From positions 1 to 64,000 of the forward strand of contig CAYGDP010000011.1 of assembly GCA_964348665.1 (NCBI GenBank): a DNA stretch of 64,000 bases. The letters are read 5' to 3'. The notes under the pieces are model-generated. The model was not told the origin of the DNA and did not search any database. It saw nothing but the letters and a program-made list of their open reading frames with translations. The position numbers and the translations under genes were made by a program. This document shows, in pieces, positions 35,433 through 44,394 of this stretch. Each line of letters begins with the position of its first letter. Within the stretch, counting starts at the first letter, position 1. This DNA is from CAYGDP01 sp964348665 (GTDB lineage: Bacteria > Verrucomicrobiota > Verrucomicrobiia > Palsa-1439 > CAYGDP01).

Positions 35433-37135
35433 ACAGGCAAGATATTTCGCGGTTTGCGGATGGCGCGGACGAGGAGAAAGATTCCGACTGCCGCGAGCGC
35501 TAGGGTGGCGATTACGTCTGGGGAGCGGCGGCGTTGATTGGGGCTGGTGAGTTTGCGCGTTTTATCAATTTCGTTCTGAATCTTGGCTGCATATTCTTTG
35601 GCGGCTGACACGCCGACAGTGGGATTCGTCGTGATGTTCTCGTTGAATGTTCGGCCCAACCCGTCGTAGATCTTTGTTGCCGTAGGGTCGAGCGGTTTGA
35701 TCTGGGTCGCGTCGCCGAGGTTGGTTTGCATGGTCGTATAGAGGCGTTCGGTCTCGGTGGCGCTGCCGAAACCACTGGCCTCCTCTTCGTGGGTGTGTTC
35801 CACGCTGTCGAGGATGGCGGCGCGATGCTGGTTCTCTTCTGGAAAATCGGGATCGGGCTGGCTCAAGTATTGCACGGTCAATTCTTTGCGGCTGGAAAAC
35901 GCATCGGCGTCTTTGTTGATGAGATAGTTGAATTCCGGGCTGGCAAGGTATTCGAGAAAATAAAACGATTCGCGCGGATGTTTTGACGTTTTCAATATTC
36001 CCGTCACGCGACCCTGCAAGACCACTGATTTGCCTCGGTTTCTCGATTCGGTTGTCTGTTCGCCCCATGAGCCGTCTCGGAGACGGTGGTCGGCGCGGAT
36101 TTTCGGATCGCTCTGCCAGCGCGCCCATTCTTCGTAGGGGATATAACGCGGCACGGGATAAAATTCGATGCGGAACTGCGCTTCACGGCGCATTTTGATC
36201 AAGCCCCAGCGTCCGAGCGTGAGCATCGCCAATCGTCCCGCGCTGAAGAGGCCGACGTCGTTCTGACCGCCCCAGCCACCGCCACCGGTCTGCGCCGTTT
36301 TATCCTCGGGGGACGGGACAATATGAAACGTGCGTACGAGATCATAATAAAACTGGCAAGCGGTCGCGGCTTCGGGCGAATCGAGCAAGACTTTTTCGCC
36401 GGTCTCGTCATAGAGCCGCCCGCCTGCTTGATAAATAAAATTGGTAAACCCCGCCCACGCCAGACCCGCACCAAAGGTCTTGTAGTTGCGACCGTCCTCG
36501 CTCTTGATCGTAAGCGCCTGGCCGAGTTGGACGAAATCCCACCACGTCCAATCGTTCCACGGCACGGGCGGCATTGCTTCGCCATGCGCCGATCGCTCGC
36601 GCGCGATGGAATCGTAGAGGCTGCGATTGAGATAGAGGACATCGGCGGTGACATTATTTGGCACAGCGTAGATATCATAGGCATCGTATTCGATGGCATC
36701 CGGCGGCGCGTTGGGGCGCGGGATCGCCATGCAATTGCGCCGGTATTCCCAGAAATCGTGGAGGCTCAATTTTGCCTCGCGCATGTATTCGTTGATGGGC
36801 AACAACGCTCCGACACTGGTGTAGCGTTTGAATGGTGTCAGGCCGTAAATATCCACCACGTCCGGCCCGCCACCGGCGGCGGCCTGGGTGAGAACTCCCT
36901 GAATTTCCGGGTTCGGATCGAGCACGACGCGCAAGTGTTTATCGGCGTACATCCGATTGAACAGGGCGATCTGCTCGGTGCGCGCGGGGTTTGGGTCAGT
37001 CGCCCAGCGGATCACGACAAACTTGCCGCCTTCACTTGCATCCTTCGGGTAGATATCGAGCACGCGATCGTTGAGAACGAACCAGCCGACGAGAATCGCC
37101 GCGAGCACCGCCACCGTAATCGTCAGGTCGCGCAT
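35429..37135 (-). CDS. Extracellular solute-binding protein, membrane-anchored at both ends
   Basis: Family-1-type sugar-binding protein of 568 residues, larger than the usual 400-450. It begins with a hydrophobic helix (TITVAVLAAILVGWFVLND, residues 5-23) but has no lipobox cysteine, so it should stay membrane-anchored. The binding domain shows FVVIRWATDPNPARTEQI, GGPDVVDIYGL, DAYDIYAVPNNVTADVLYLN, WTWWDFVQLGQAL and FSAGRLAMLTLGRWG. A helical stalk near 450-525 leads to a second helix (IATLALAAVGIFLLVRAI) at the very C-terminus followed by RKPRN. Substrate unknown. First gene of the importer operon, divergent from the Calx-beta gene. Confidence 0.9.
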   Translation of the reverse strand: MRDLTITVAVLAAILVGWFVLNDRVLDIYPKDASEGGKFVVIRWATDPNPARTEQIALFNRMYADKHLRVVLDPNPEIQGVLTQAAAGGGPDVVDIYGLTPFKRYTSVGALLPINEYMREAKLSLHDFWEYRRNCMAIPRPNAPPDAIEYDAYDIYAVPNNVTADVLYLNRSLYDSIARERSAHGEAMPPVPWNDWTWWDFVQLGQALTIKSEDGRNYKTFGAGLAWAGFTNFIYQAGGRLYDETGEKVLLDSPEAATACQFYYDLVRTFHIVPSPEDKTAQTGGGGWGGQNDVGLFSAGRLAMLTLGRWGLIKMRREAQFRIEFYPVPRYIPYEEWARWQSDPKIRADHRLRDGSWGEQTTESRNRGKSVVLQGRVTGILKTSKHPRESFYFLEYLASPEFNYLINKDADAFSSRKELTVQYLSQPDPDFPEENQHRAAILDSVEHTHEEEASGFGSATETERLYTTMQTNLGDATQIKPLDPTATKIYDGLGRTFNENITTNPTVGVSAAKEYAAKIQNEIDKTRKLTSPNQRRRSPDVIATLALAAVGIFLLVRAIRKPRNILPV

Positions 37136-37206
37136 CGGTTAGGATTCTACAGCAGCGGCCGCCTTGTGCAATCGCAAAACCAATTTTTGACGGATCAAGC
37201 AATTGT

Positions 37207-39129
37207 ATGGTAAGTTCACGCTGTTTCCGCAGAAATCAGATGAGCCCGAACAGTAACCGCCGATTTCGATTAGCCGACTATCCATCACGGCGAAACAAGC
37301 CACGCGCGCTCCCGTTGGTCGCGGAAGTATTGGAAGCGCGATTGGCCCCGGCGGATGTTTCGGTGTTTGCGATTGTCAAAACGCAATTGTTCGAGCAAAC
37401 CAGCCCGGATGGTCCTGTCCCCCTGTCAGATACCCCCTACCAATTCACCGCTCTGGTGCGACCGACGAACTCGTTGCCTGTGTCTTTGGAAGCAGCGTCG
37501 GTGACTCCTCCGGATGGCGTCGCGCGGGATCTCACCCAAACCGATGGCTCGACGGTGTTTCAGTTTTTGGAAGGATTTGGAACCCGGCCTGCGCTTGACC
37601 AAGCGTATCCGAACGGGGACTATCGGTATCTCTTGGACACCGTGCATGATGGAACGTTAACGCCTCGATTGACCCTGACTCCCGATAGCTATCCAAATGC
37701 TCCGTTCGTGACGAATTTCACGGCGGCACAAAACATCGATCCCGCTCTTTCGTTTGTCCTTCAGTGGTCGCCGTTTCTGGGGGGAACCCCGGATGATTTC
37801 ATTCAGCTTGCCATCGTGGATGCAGAAGGCGCTTCTGTCTATACCAGTCCGATTCTCGGACAATCCGATGCATTGAAAGGAACCAGCACATCGGCAACAA
37901 TCCCGGCGGGGACATTCGAGATGGGAAAGGCGTACGAGACGATTCTGGCCTTCGTCAATGTGACCGATCTCGACCCCATCAGCTACTTTGGCGCGGCAGG
38001 TTTGGCGGGATTCACCTCGTCCACCGCCTTGACCTTGACCGCGCCCGACCCGGATTCGAGCGCCGTTCAATTCAGCTCCTTCGCGTTCACGCACTCCGAA
38101 GATGGAGGAATCTCAACCATCACCGTAAACCGAACAGGGAATCCAGCAGGCGAAATCACGGTCGAATACTCCACATCATCCCTCACGGCCGCATCCGGCG
38201 CGGATTACGCCGACGCGACAGGAGTACTTACATTTCCGAGCGGCATCACCAGCCAATCGTTTCCTGTGCTAGTGTTCGATGATTCAGAAATCGAAGCTGC
38301 CGAGCGCGTGCTTCTTACATTATCCAACCCCGTCGGCGGATCTCTCGGACTGCCAAGCATTTCGATGCTGACAATCAGCGACGACGACGATGTCATCGGT
38401 CCTGTCGTGGACGGATTGGAATTCATCACCTTCAAAAAAGGGATCGCTAATCTGGTCCTAACATTTTCCGAGACCTTGCAGACAGCGGGCGCGCAATCGT
38501 TGTCGTCGTACACGATCACAACCCAGGGCAAAGATAAACTATGGGGAACACTCGACGATCTTCCGCTCCCCTTGCTTTCCGCCTCGTATCACAGCACGCT
38601 CAATACCGTCACCCTGACTCCCCTGAAAGCGCTCAAGCAGGGCAGGTCATTCCGGATTACCGCCAACGCCACGGGGCTTCGCGATTTGCAGGGAAACGCT
38701 CTCGATGGCGAATTTGACGGCGCGTTTTCGTCCGGCGACAGTGTTGCCGGCGGCAATTTCTCCGCCATATTCGGTCTGGGCGCCAAATTCAAATTCCTCG
38801 ATGGCAACGGTGATTCCGTTTCCTTGAGTCTCGCGGGCGGCGGCCGGATGCAAATTTATTTCGCGACTGACGGCGACATTAATTATCTGGAAATGCAAGG
38901 CGTCATTCCGGGTATCAGCACGCTGACCGGCTCGGTCAAGCTCGGAAAGATTGTTCCGCCTGCCGATGGCATAACGGCCATTGCTGCCGCGACAGGATTC
39001 ACCGGCGTCATCAATGGATTGCCTGCCTCATTCCAGTTCCTCACACCGCCGTCTTCGCTCGCTGCGCCGCTGACTTCCGACGCCGTCACCGACGATCTTT
39101 CCTACCAGATAGCAGCCGCATTGGTTTAG
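37207..39129 (+). CDS. Surface protein with LEPR-like N-terminus and Calx-beta domain
   Basis: 640 residues (a second ATG at 37240 is an equally good start). No classical signal peptide; instead the N-terminus is basic and carries LPLVAEVLEARLAPADV, similar to the LExRLAPA-type motif that opens many planctomycete and verrucomicrobial surface proteins. About 280-390 is a Calx-beta domain (FAFTHSEDGGISTITVNRTG, YADATGVLTFPSG, ISDDD end). Then comes a Big-type domain with FSETLQTAGAQSLSSYTI and LRDLQGNALDGEF, and a Gly/Ala-rich beta region to the end. Likely a cell-surface or adhesive protein; ligand unknown. It shares a 71-bp divergent promoter region with the binding protein. Confidence 0.8.
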   Translation: MVSSRCFRRNQMSPNSNRRFRLADYPSRRNKPRALPLVAEVLEARLAPADVSVFAIVKTQLFEQTSPDGPVPLSDTPYQFTALVRPTNSLPVSLEAASVTPPDGVARDLTQTDGSTVFQFLEGFGTRPALDQAYPNGDYRYLLDTVHDGTLTPRLTLTPDSYPNAPFVTNFTAAQNIDPALSFVLQWSPFLGGTPDDFIQLAIVDAEGASVYTSPILGQSDALKGTSTSATIPAGTFEMGKAYETILAFVNVTDLDPISYFGAAGLAGFTSSTALTLTAPDPDSSAVQFSSFAFTHSEDGGISTITVNRTGNPAGEITVEYSTSSLTAASGADYADATGVLTFPSGITSQSFPVLVFDDSEIEAAERVLLTLSNPVGGSLGLPSISMLTISDDDDVIGPVVDGLEFITFKKGIANLVLTFSETLQTAGAQSLSSYTITTQGKDKLWGTLDDLPLPLLSASYHSTLNTVTLTPLKALKQGRSFRITANATGLRDLQGNALDGEFDGAFSSGDSVAGGNFSAIFGLGAKFKFLDGNGDSVSLSLAGGGRMQIYFATDGDINYLEMQGVIPGISTLTGSVKLGKIVPPADGITAIAAATGFTGVINGLPASFQFLTPPSSLAAPLTSDAVTDDLSYQIAAALV

Positions 39130-39162
39130 GTTGTCTGACGCGCGATTGCCGCGGGCGATTTC

Positions 39163-39933
39163 TCACGAAACGTTTGGTTTCCGATCGCCCACGTGAATAC
39201 TGCTCACGCCACCGAGAAAATTCACGATCCGAACATCGGCAAAACCGACCTGGCTCATCAATTTGGCAATGCCGTGCTGCGCCGGGTAACGCTCGAGGGA
39301 CGCTGGGATATACCGGTAGGCTTGGCGATCGCCTACAACCAACAAACCGAGCAGCGGAACTGCCATTCGCAAAAACCTCCAATAAATCAAGCGCCATAGC
39401 CGGTTGTCCGGCAAGCCAAAATCGAGAATCACGACGCGTCCGCCAGGCTTGATCACGCGTACCATCTCCCGCAAACCACCCTCGAAATCCGCCAAGTTTC
39501 GCAACCCAAATCCAATCGTGACAGCGTCGAAAGTTTCGCTCGCGAATGGCAGTTGGAGCGCATCACCACGGATCAACGTCGGCGCGATTGATCCCGGAAA
39601 CGAGGCGGTGTTGCACCGGCTTTGCGCGATGGAAAGCATCGCCGGCGTAAAATCGAGTCCCACGACCCGCGCCCCTCGCGCCGCCAAGCCAAGCGTCAGG
39701 TCACCGGTACCGCAGCAAACGTCAAGCGTTTGAAGCGGGGAACACCCTTCGCCGGCGGGAGAAATAGCGATCGGACGATCACAAATCGCCCCGACAACTT
39801 TTTGTTTCCATCGCCGATGCAACCCGAAACTCATCAAGTCGTTCATGACACCGTAGCGCGAAGCAATCCGGGTGAATAACGCGCGCACTTTCTCCGCGCG
39901 ATTTTCGGTGTCATAATAGCGGCTCTCGGTCAC
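39163..39933 (-). CDS. ubiE: Demethylmenaquinone/ubiquinone C-methyltransferase
   Basis: SAM-dependent methyltransferase that completes menaquinone (MenG) or ubiquinone. 256 residues. Motifs: FTRIASRYGVMNDLMSFGLHRRWK, the SAM-binding LDVCCGTGDLTLGLA, FDAVTIGFGLRNL, KPGGRVVILDF and YRYIPASLERYP. Between RRWK and LDVCCGTG there are about 27 residues where the family normally has about 16; the extra part reads GAICDRPIAISPAGEG and is encoded by a segment (39736-39793) that looks like a dispersed repeat in frame. Stands alone, convergent with the Calx-beta gene and divergent from the prepilin-like gene. Confidence 0.93.
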   Translation of the reverse strand: MTESRYYDTENRAEKVRALFTRIASRYGVMNDLMSFGLHRRWKQKVVGAICDRPIAISPAGEGCSPLQTLDVCCGTGDLTLGLAARGARVVGLDFTPAMLSIAQSRCNTASFPGSIAPTLIRGDALQLPFASETFDAVTIGFGLRNLADFEGGLREMVRVIKPGGRVVILDFGLPDNRLWRLIYWRFLRMAVPLLGLLVVGDRQAYRYIPASLERYPAQHGIAKLMSQVGFADVRIVNFLGGVSSIHVGDRKPNVS

Positions 39934-40020
39934 ACCACGACGATACCGATCCGCGGGCGTGGTGTCGAGCCGTCGTTGACGCGAGGGACGAGGCGTGCTA
40001 GCGTGGCGTCGGTGTCGTGA

Positions 40021-40611
40021 ATGAACCGGAGAGGATTCAGCTTGCTCGAGGTGCTGGCAGTCATGACGATCATCGCGATCCTGTTCGTGATGTTCAACAA
40101 CCGCTGGTCACAGTCGGCGCAACTGCAGCAACGAGCCGCCTGCCTCGTCAACCTCCAGCAAATTGGCGTCGCGTTGCGCATCTACGCGCAGGAAAATCGC
40201 GGATGGTTTCCCATGGTGCCGGGCGCAATAACGTCGGAAACACCCTTGAGCCTCCTCGTGCCGAGGGACACGTCGGTGACCGGGATTTTCATCTGCCCGG
40301 GCGCGAACGACAAACGATTGCCGGAAGCCGAACCATTTACCAGCCGCAAAATCAGCTACGCGTACGCCATGGGTTTGCGAACCAGCGATCTTGCGGATCG
40401 GATGCTGATGGCCGATCGATTGGTCGCGTTGGCGGCGCGCAAGACCGGTGACCCCCTCTTCTCTCTCAATGGCAAACCGCCCGGAACGAATCACGGGCAA
40501 TTTGGTGGCAATATCCTGTTGCTCGACGGGTCAGCGATCGAAAGCGGCCCGATTGCCGAGCAAAATTGGCCGCTGAACCCAAACGTCACACTGGTCAATC
40601 CCAAACCCTAG
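40021..40611 (+). CDS. Prepilin-like protein (type IV pilin N-terminus)
   Basis: 196 residues starting MNRRGFSLLEVLAVMTIIAI: a short basic leader, the prepilin peptidase site G|F with Glu at position 5, and a hydrophobic helix. The remainder is globular with VNLQQIGVALRIYAQENRGWFP, LVPRDTS, FICPGAND and the closing GTNHGQFGGNILLLDGSA. This is the H-x-G-x-x-N-x-L-x-x-DG pattern of the verrucomicrobial/planctomycete prepilin-like (DUF1559-type) proteins, which are numerous and of unknown function. Its stop is 2 bp before the next gene, so the two are probably co-translated. Confidence 0.88.
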   Translation: MNRRGFSLLEVLAVMTIIAILFVMFNNRWSQSAQLQQRAACLVNLQQIGVALRIYAQENRGWFPMVPGAITSETPLSLLVPRDTSVTGIFICPGANDKRLPEAEPFTSRKISYAYAMGLRTSDLADRMLMADRLVALAARKTGDPLFSLNGKPPGTNHGQFGGNILLLDGSAIESGPIAEQNWPLNPNVTLVNPKP

Positions 40612-40613
40612 CG

Positions 40614-42965
40614 ATGAAATTCATCGTTGTCTGTGAATGCCAGCAAACCCTCGAATTCGAGGCGGAGCCGGTCTACGGACGTAAACCTCCGTCGATGTCC
40701 TGCCCCACCTGCAACGCCGACTGCACCAACGCCGCTTATAAAGTCATCCAAGACCATCTCGCCCGGCAATCGCTTGGGTCCGGTCCAGAGATCCCTTTAC
40801 AACGAGACGATCCCGGCATGGAGGAATCCGCGCCACCAACAACCGATGGCACGTGCGCTCGACACGCGGGCCAGGTTGTCATCAGTCTTTGCCGGGTTTG
40901 CCGCAAGCCCACCTGCGCGAAATGCATGGAGGAAACCGGTTTTGTCTGCTCTGCCTATTGCCGTCACCAAGCACACGAACAAGGTATCGAAATTCCCGCG
41001 TACGAGCGGCAATTCAGCGTCGTTCGTCAGCAGAAACGATCTCAATTCCAATCCATCGTCAACAGCCGCATTCTGGCGACCGGTGTCATCGTCCTGGGCG
41101 TGATCGCTCTCTGGTGCTGGCAAAATCTGTACGCCGGCAAACCACATGTTATCTCATCACAAAAAATCAGCAGCCCCGAATACGGCTCGTTCTCTCGATT
41201 CATCAGCGCCGACGAATTGTTGATGATCGATGACACCGCCATGACGTTGGTCAACGTCTCCAACAGCAAACCCGTCTGGACAACCGATTTGAAACCCTAC
41301 GCGCGTGTTGCGTTTCCCATTCGCCCAAAAAAAACGGCGCCTGCGAAAAAATCTACGACGCCATCGCCTCCGAACCCGGATGCAGAAGACGAAGGCGACG
41401 GAAAGGAAGCAATGCCCGCGGAAGACGGGGAATCTCCGGATCCCGTGGAAAAAAAATTGGTTGTCCCGTCCGACGAAACGGCGGGTGAGGCCAAGGAAGA
41501 AATGGCGGACACTGAAGCGACAAATGACACCGATGGAGAACCCGATACGGCGCCAAAACAGCCGCCCCTATCTGCCGAGGAACCGAAGGAGGAAGTGTAC
41601 GACTTTGGCTGGACGAATCTCGAACCGGTCATTGTGATGCCACAGATCATCTGGGCAACGTTTCCACAGCGAATCGTCGGTTTCGACCGCCGCACGGGCA
41701 AGGAGATCAAGCAAATCCCCGTGGATGGCCGACTTCTCGGTAGCGACCCCGATTCCACCGCGTATTGGATGATGAAACGGATCGAAGGCAAACGAAATCA
41801 GAGTTTAATCACGCGCATCGATCTCAGCACAGGCGCAATGCAAACCGCCGAATTCGACATTCCCCGCCCGAAAATTCCGACTCGAAAGGAATTGGGCCTG
41901 CCGGAACGGAGGCGGTTCGGAGATTTTACCGAGCGATCCTATACCGATTCCGTGGACGAATTTCAGCGGTCGTTTCATCCAAGCGGCGCGAGCCTCGCAC
42001 AGGTCGATGTCGTCTTGCGCCGGGTCAATTTTGTGACGGTGGACACTCTCAAGCCGCGCACACGACAGGACGAGGAACGAATTCCTTCCGTGGGCAATCA
42101 ATTGGAAATGATTCCGGAAATTGTCGGCGACATCAAACGGGCGCTCGGCGGCGGATCGCGTCAGGAAGACCAAAGCGCATACGAAGTTACTCTGCGGCGC
42201 ATCGGCGCCCCCGCGCCCGCCTGGCAGGGAGAAGTCACCGGGGAGACGCAGTATTTCGCGCTGCGCTCTCTCGATCTGCTGGTCGCCGGCAAAACACTCT
42301 ACGCGTTTGGCAAAGACAATCAAAAACTTTGGGAAAGTCCGCTCGCCTTTCCTGTCTCATCCGGCCCCAGTTTGTTTTCGTTTGCGGAGGGAGGCGGACG
42401 CGATACGCCTTACCTGGAAACGGACGACACTCTCTATTTCGCGGATACCGGGATGTTGGCGGCGCTGGATTTGCGCACGGGCAAAGCCCGCTGGCGATTG
42501 CCCACGGTCGGTGTCTCTCGCATCGAGCGCGACCAGAGCGGGTATTTATATGTCACCACCAGCCAGAAATCGCACAGCTCGATCCAGTATTCGGAAGAAA
42601 TCAATTTGATGGAGCGACACCGGCCAGTCCTCCTGAAAATCCACCCCAAAAAAGGAAAAATCATCTGGCAAAAAGAATTCTTCGGCGAGCGTTGCATCCT
42701 CGGCGGACGATACCTCTACTCCATCGGATCCGGCATGAGCATCTTCGATATGGCCGAAGGCGTTGGGTCGGTCTGGCGAAAGCGACCTAACGAAGAGGAA
42801 GCCGTTGGCCGCGTCCGCCTTCATTGCATCAGCGCGCGCAACGGCGAGGAACTCTGGGATGAATCCTTCCGCGGCTCGCTTCTCACAACGCAATTCAAGG
42901 GAAACCGCGCCATTCTCCTTTTCCGCGATCGTATCGACCAAATCCGATTTTCCCGGATGTTTTAG
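40614..42965 (+). CDS. Membrane beta-propeller protein with N-terminal zinc fingers
   Basis: 783 residues from ATG 40614, 2 bp after the prepilin-like gene. Two cysteine clusters lie in the cytoplasmic N-terminus: CECQQTL ... CPTCNADC (about 7-41) and a B-box-like CARHAGQVVISLCRVCRKPTC-type set (CxxH, CxxC, CxxC; about 80-115). A helix follows (ILATGVIVLGVIALWCW, about 155-171), then a charged acidic linker (240-335) and a WD/PQQ-type propeller outside with FDRRTGKEIKQIPVDG, LVAGKTLYAFGKDNQKLWES and LDLRTGKARWRLPTVG. Such a protein could link outside binding to a zinc-finger partner inside. Function unknown. Confidence 0.78.
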   Translation: MKFIVVCECQQTLEFEAEPVYGRKPPSMSCPTCNADCTNAAYKVIQDHLARQSLGSGPEIPLQRDDPGMEESAPPTTDGTCARHAGQVVISLCRVCRKPTCAKCMEETGFVCSAYCRHQAHEQGIEIPAYERQFSVVRQQKRSQFQSIVNSRILATGVIVLGVIALWCWQNLYAGKPHVISSQKISSPEYGSFSRFISADELLMIDDTAMTLVNVSNSKPVWTTDLKPYARVAFPIRPKKTAPAKKSTTPSPPNPDAEDEGDGKEAMPAEDGESPDPVEKKLVVPSDETAGEAKEEMADTEATNDTDGEPDTAPKQPPLSAEEPKEEVYDFGWTNLEPVIVMPQIIWATFPQRIVGFDRRTGKEIKQIPVDGRLLGSDPDSTAYWMMKRIEGKRNQSLITRIDLSTGAMQTAEFDIPRPKIPTRKELGLPERRRFGDFTERSYTDSVDEFQRSFHPSGASLAQVDVVLRRVNFVTVDTLKPRTRQDEERIPSVGNQLEMIPEIVGDIKRALGGGSRQEDQSAYEVTLRRIGAPAPAWQGEVTGETQYFALRSLDLLVAGKTLYAFGKDNQKLWESPLAFPVSSGPSLFSFAEGGGRDTPYLETDDTLYFADTGMLAALDLRTGKARWRLPTVGVSRIERDQSGYLYVTTSQKSHSSIQYSEEINLMERHRPVLLKIHPKKGKIIWQKEFFGERCILGGRYLYSIGSGMSIFDMAEGVGSVWRKRPNEEEAVGRVRLHCISARNGEELWDESFRGSLLTTQFKGNRAILLFRDRIDQIRFSRMF

Positions 42966-42983
42966 GAAATGGAAAAAGGGTTG

Positions 42984-43011
42984 TTGACGCGCGGTGTGTT
43001 TTTTTCATAGT
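42984..43011 (+). promoter_or_regulatory. Possible sigma-70-type promoter of the oxidoreductase gene
   Basis: TTGACG (42984-42989), a 16-bp spacer and CATAGT (43006-43011), 12 bp before the ATG at 43023. Good -35, weak -10; the 5' leader would be very short or absent. Confidence 0.35.
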
Positions 43012-43022
43012 GTCAGTCGCCA

Positions 43023-44312
43023 ATGAGCACTCCATTGCGCATTGGCGTGGTGGGTTGTGGGCGGATCCTAAACGCCCACTTCCGGGGCTGGAAGATTCTG
43101 CGCGAAAAAGGCATTCATAGTTTCCGCGTCACCGCCCTCTGTTCTCGCCGGATGGAAGATGCGCTGATGTTTCGCAAGCGCGGCGAAGGACCCACCCCGC
43201 GCGCGCCTGTCTCCGTGAATCCTGCGGACGGTCTCGCCGCCGACCATCATTACGTAAGCGATTTTCAAGATGATGTCCTGCCGAGCTGCCACACCGACCT
43301 CAACGAAATCCTCCACGATAAACTCGTGGATGCCGTGCTCATCCAGACTCCGCATGGGCTTCATCACACGCAGGCGATCGCTTGTTTTGAAAACGGCGTG
43401 CATGTCTTTATCGAAAAACCACTCGCCGTCACCGTCGAAGCCGGACGTCGCATGGTGGACGCCGCGCGCGCGAACAAGTGTACGCTTGGGGTGGCCGAGG
43501 TGGTCCGCTTCTGGGTCTCGACACGCGCCACCTATTGGGCGATTCACCATGGCCTCATCGGTTCCGTCCAATTATACGCCCACGGCGGCATCGGCGGCCA
43601 CGAATGGGCTCCCGACGTGATCGTCGCCCGTACACCGTGGCGGTTGAATAAAAACATGTCGGGGGGCGGCCCGTCGGTGGATCTTGGCGTACATTGGTTC
43701 GATCTCATCCGCTATTGGATCGGGGAAACGGACATTGTCAACGGCGTGACTCGACAACTGGAGCCCAAACGCTTTCTTCGCGATGAAGTCGGGCGCGTGG
43801 TTGAGCAGGCGCACGTTGAAGTGGAAGACACGTTCTTTGCTAATTTCACCACGGTCAGCGGCGTAATCGGGCAATTGATGTTTTCGTGGAGCGGCCACGG
43901 CGCCGGCGCGTGGATCGAAGGCGGACCCGTCATCTGGGGCAGCAAAGGTTGCATCAAAGGCGGACGTCTCATCTTCGACGACGGCATGAAAGCCGATATC
44001 GACCATTATTTCCGACAACACGCTCCCCCGGCGCTGCAGGAAAAATATTTCCCGCACGGTATTACCGATGGATTCGCGCTGCAATTCCTCGATTTTCTCC
44101 AAGCCATTCAACACGGTCGCGACCCCGAAGTCAGCGGTGAAGAAGGTCTCAAAGATCTCGCAGCCGCTTATTCGATTTTGGAATCTTCCGTTGCAGGCGA
44201 ACCGATCAAAGTTGCCGACGTCTTGAGCGGCAAAGCTGCTAAATACCAGCGCGACGTGGATCGCCACTATAAACTGACCCGACATGGCGCGTCCGCCAAA
44301 TCCGCCGGATAA
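43023..44312 (+). CDS. Gfo/Idh/MocA-family oxidoreductase
   Basis: 429 residues. N-terminal Rossmann fold (GVVGCGRILNAHFRGWK) binding NAD(P), the EKP motif (VFIEKPLAVTVEAG), then the C-terminal alpha/beta domain with GPSVDLGVHWFDLIRYW, where the conserved D-x-G-x-H is visible, and FLDFLQAIQHGRDPEVSGEEGL. Family members oxidise or reduce sugars, inositols or their derivatives. Substrate cannot be named, but a sugar importer lies 6 kb away and a nucleoside hydrolase follows convergently. The glutamate-rich charged insertion CSRRMEDALMFRKRGEGP before the NAD site's second half is a family variation. Confidence 0.92.
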   Translation: MSTPLRIGVVGCGRILNAHFRGWKILREKGIHSFRVTALCSRRMEDALMFRKRGEGPTPRAPVSVNPADGLAADHHYVSDFQDDVLPSCHTDLNEILHDKLVDAVLIQTPHGLHHTQAIACFENGVHVFIEKPLAVTVEAGRRMVDAARANKCTLGVAEVVRFWVSTRATYWAIHHGLIGSVQLYAHGGIGGHEWAPDVIVARTPWRLNKNMSGGGPSVDLGVHWFDLIRYWIGETDIVNGVTRQLEPKRFLRDEVGRVVEQAHVEVEDTFFANFTTVSGVIGQLMFSWSGHGAGAWIEGGPVIWGSKGCIKGGRLIFDDGMKADIDHYFRQHAPPALQEKYFPHGITDGFALQFLDFLQAIQHGRDPEVSGEEGLKDLAAAYSILESSVAGEPIKVADVLSGKAAKYQRDVDRHYKLTRHGASAKSAG

Positions 44313-44394
44313 CAATACCCGGCAACGACCGAGGGGGATCAATTCGCGCCACCAACCAACCAAGAGAACTTGGAATGGCCCTGCGGTTTAAAAT

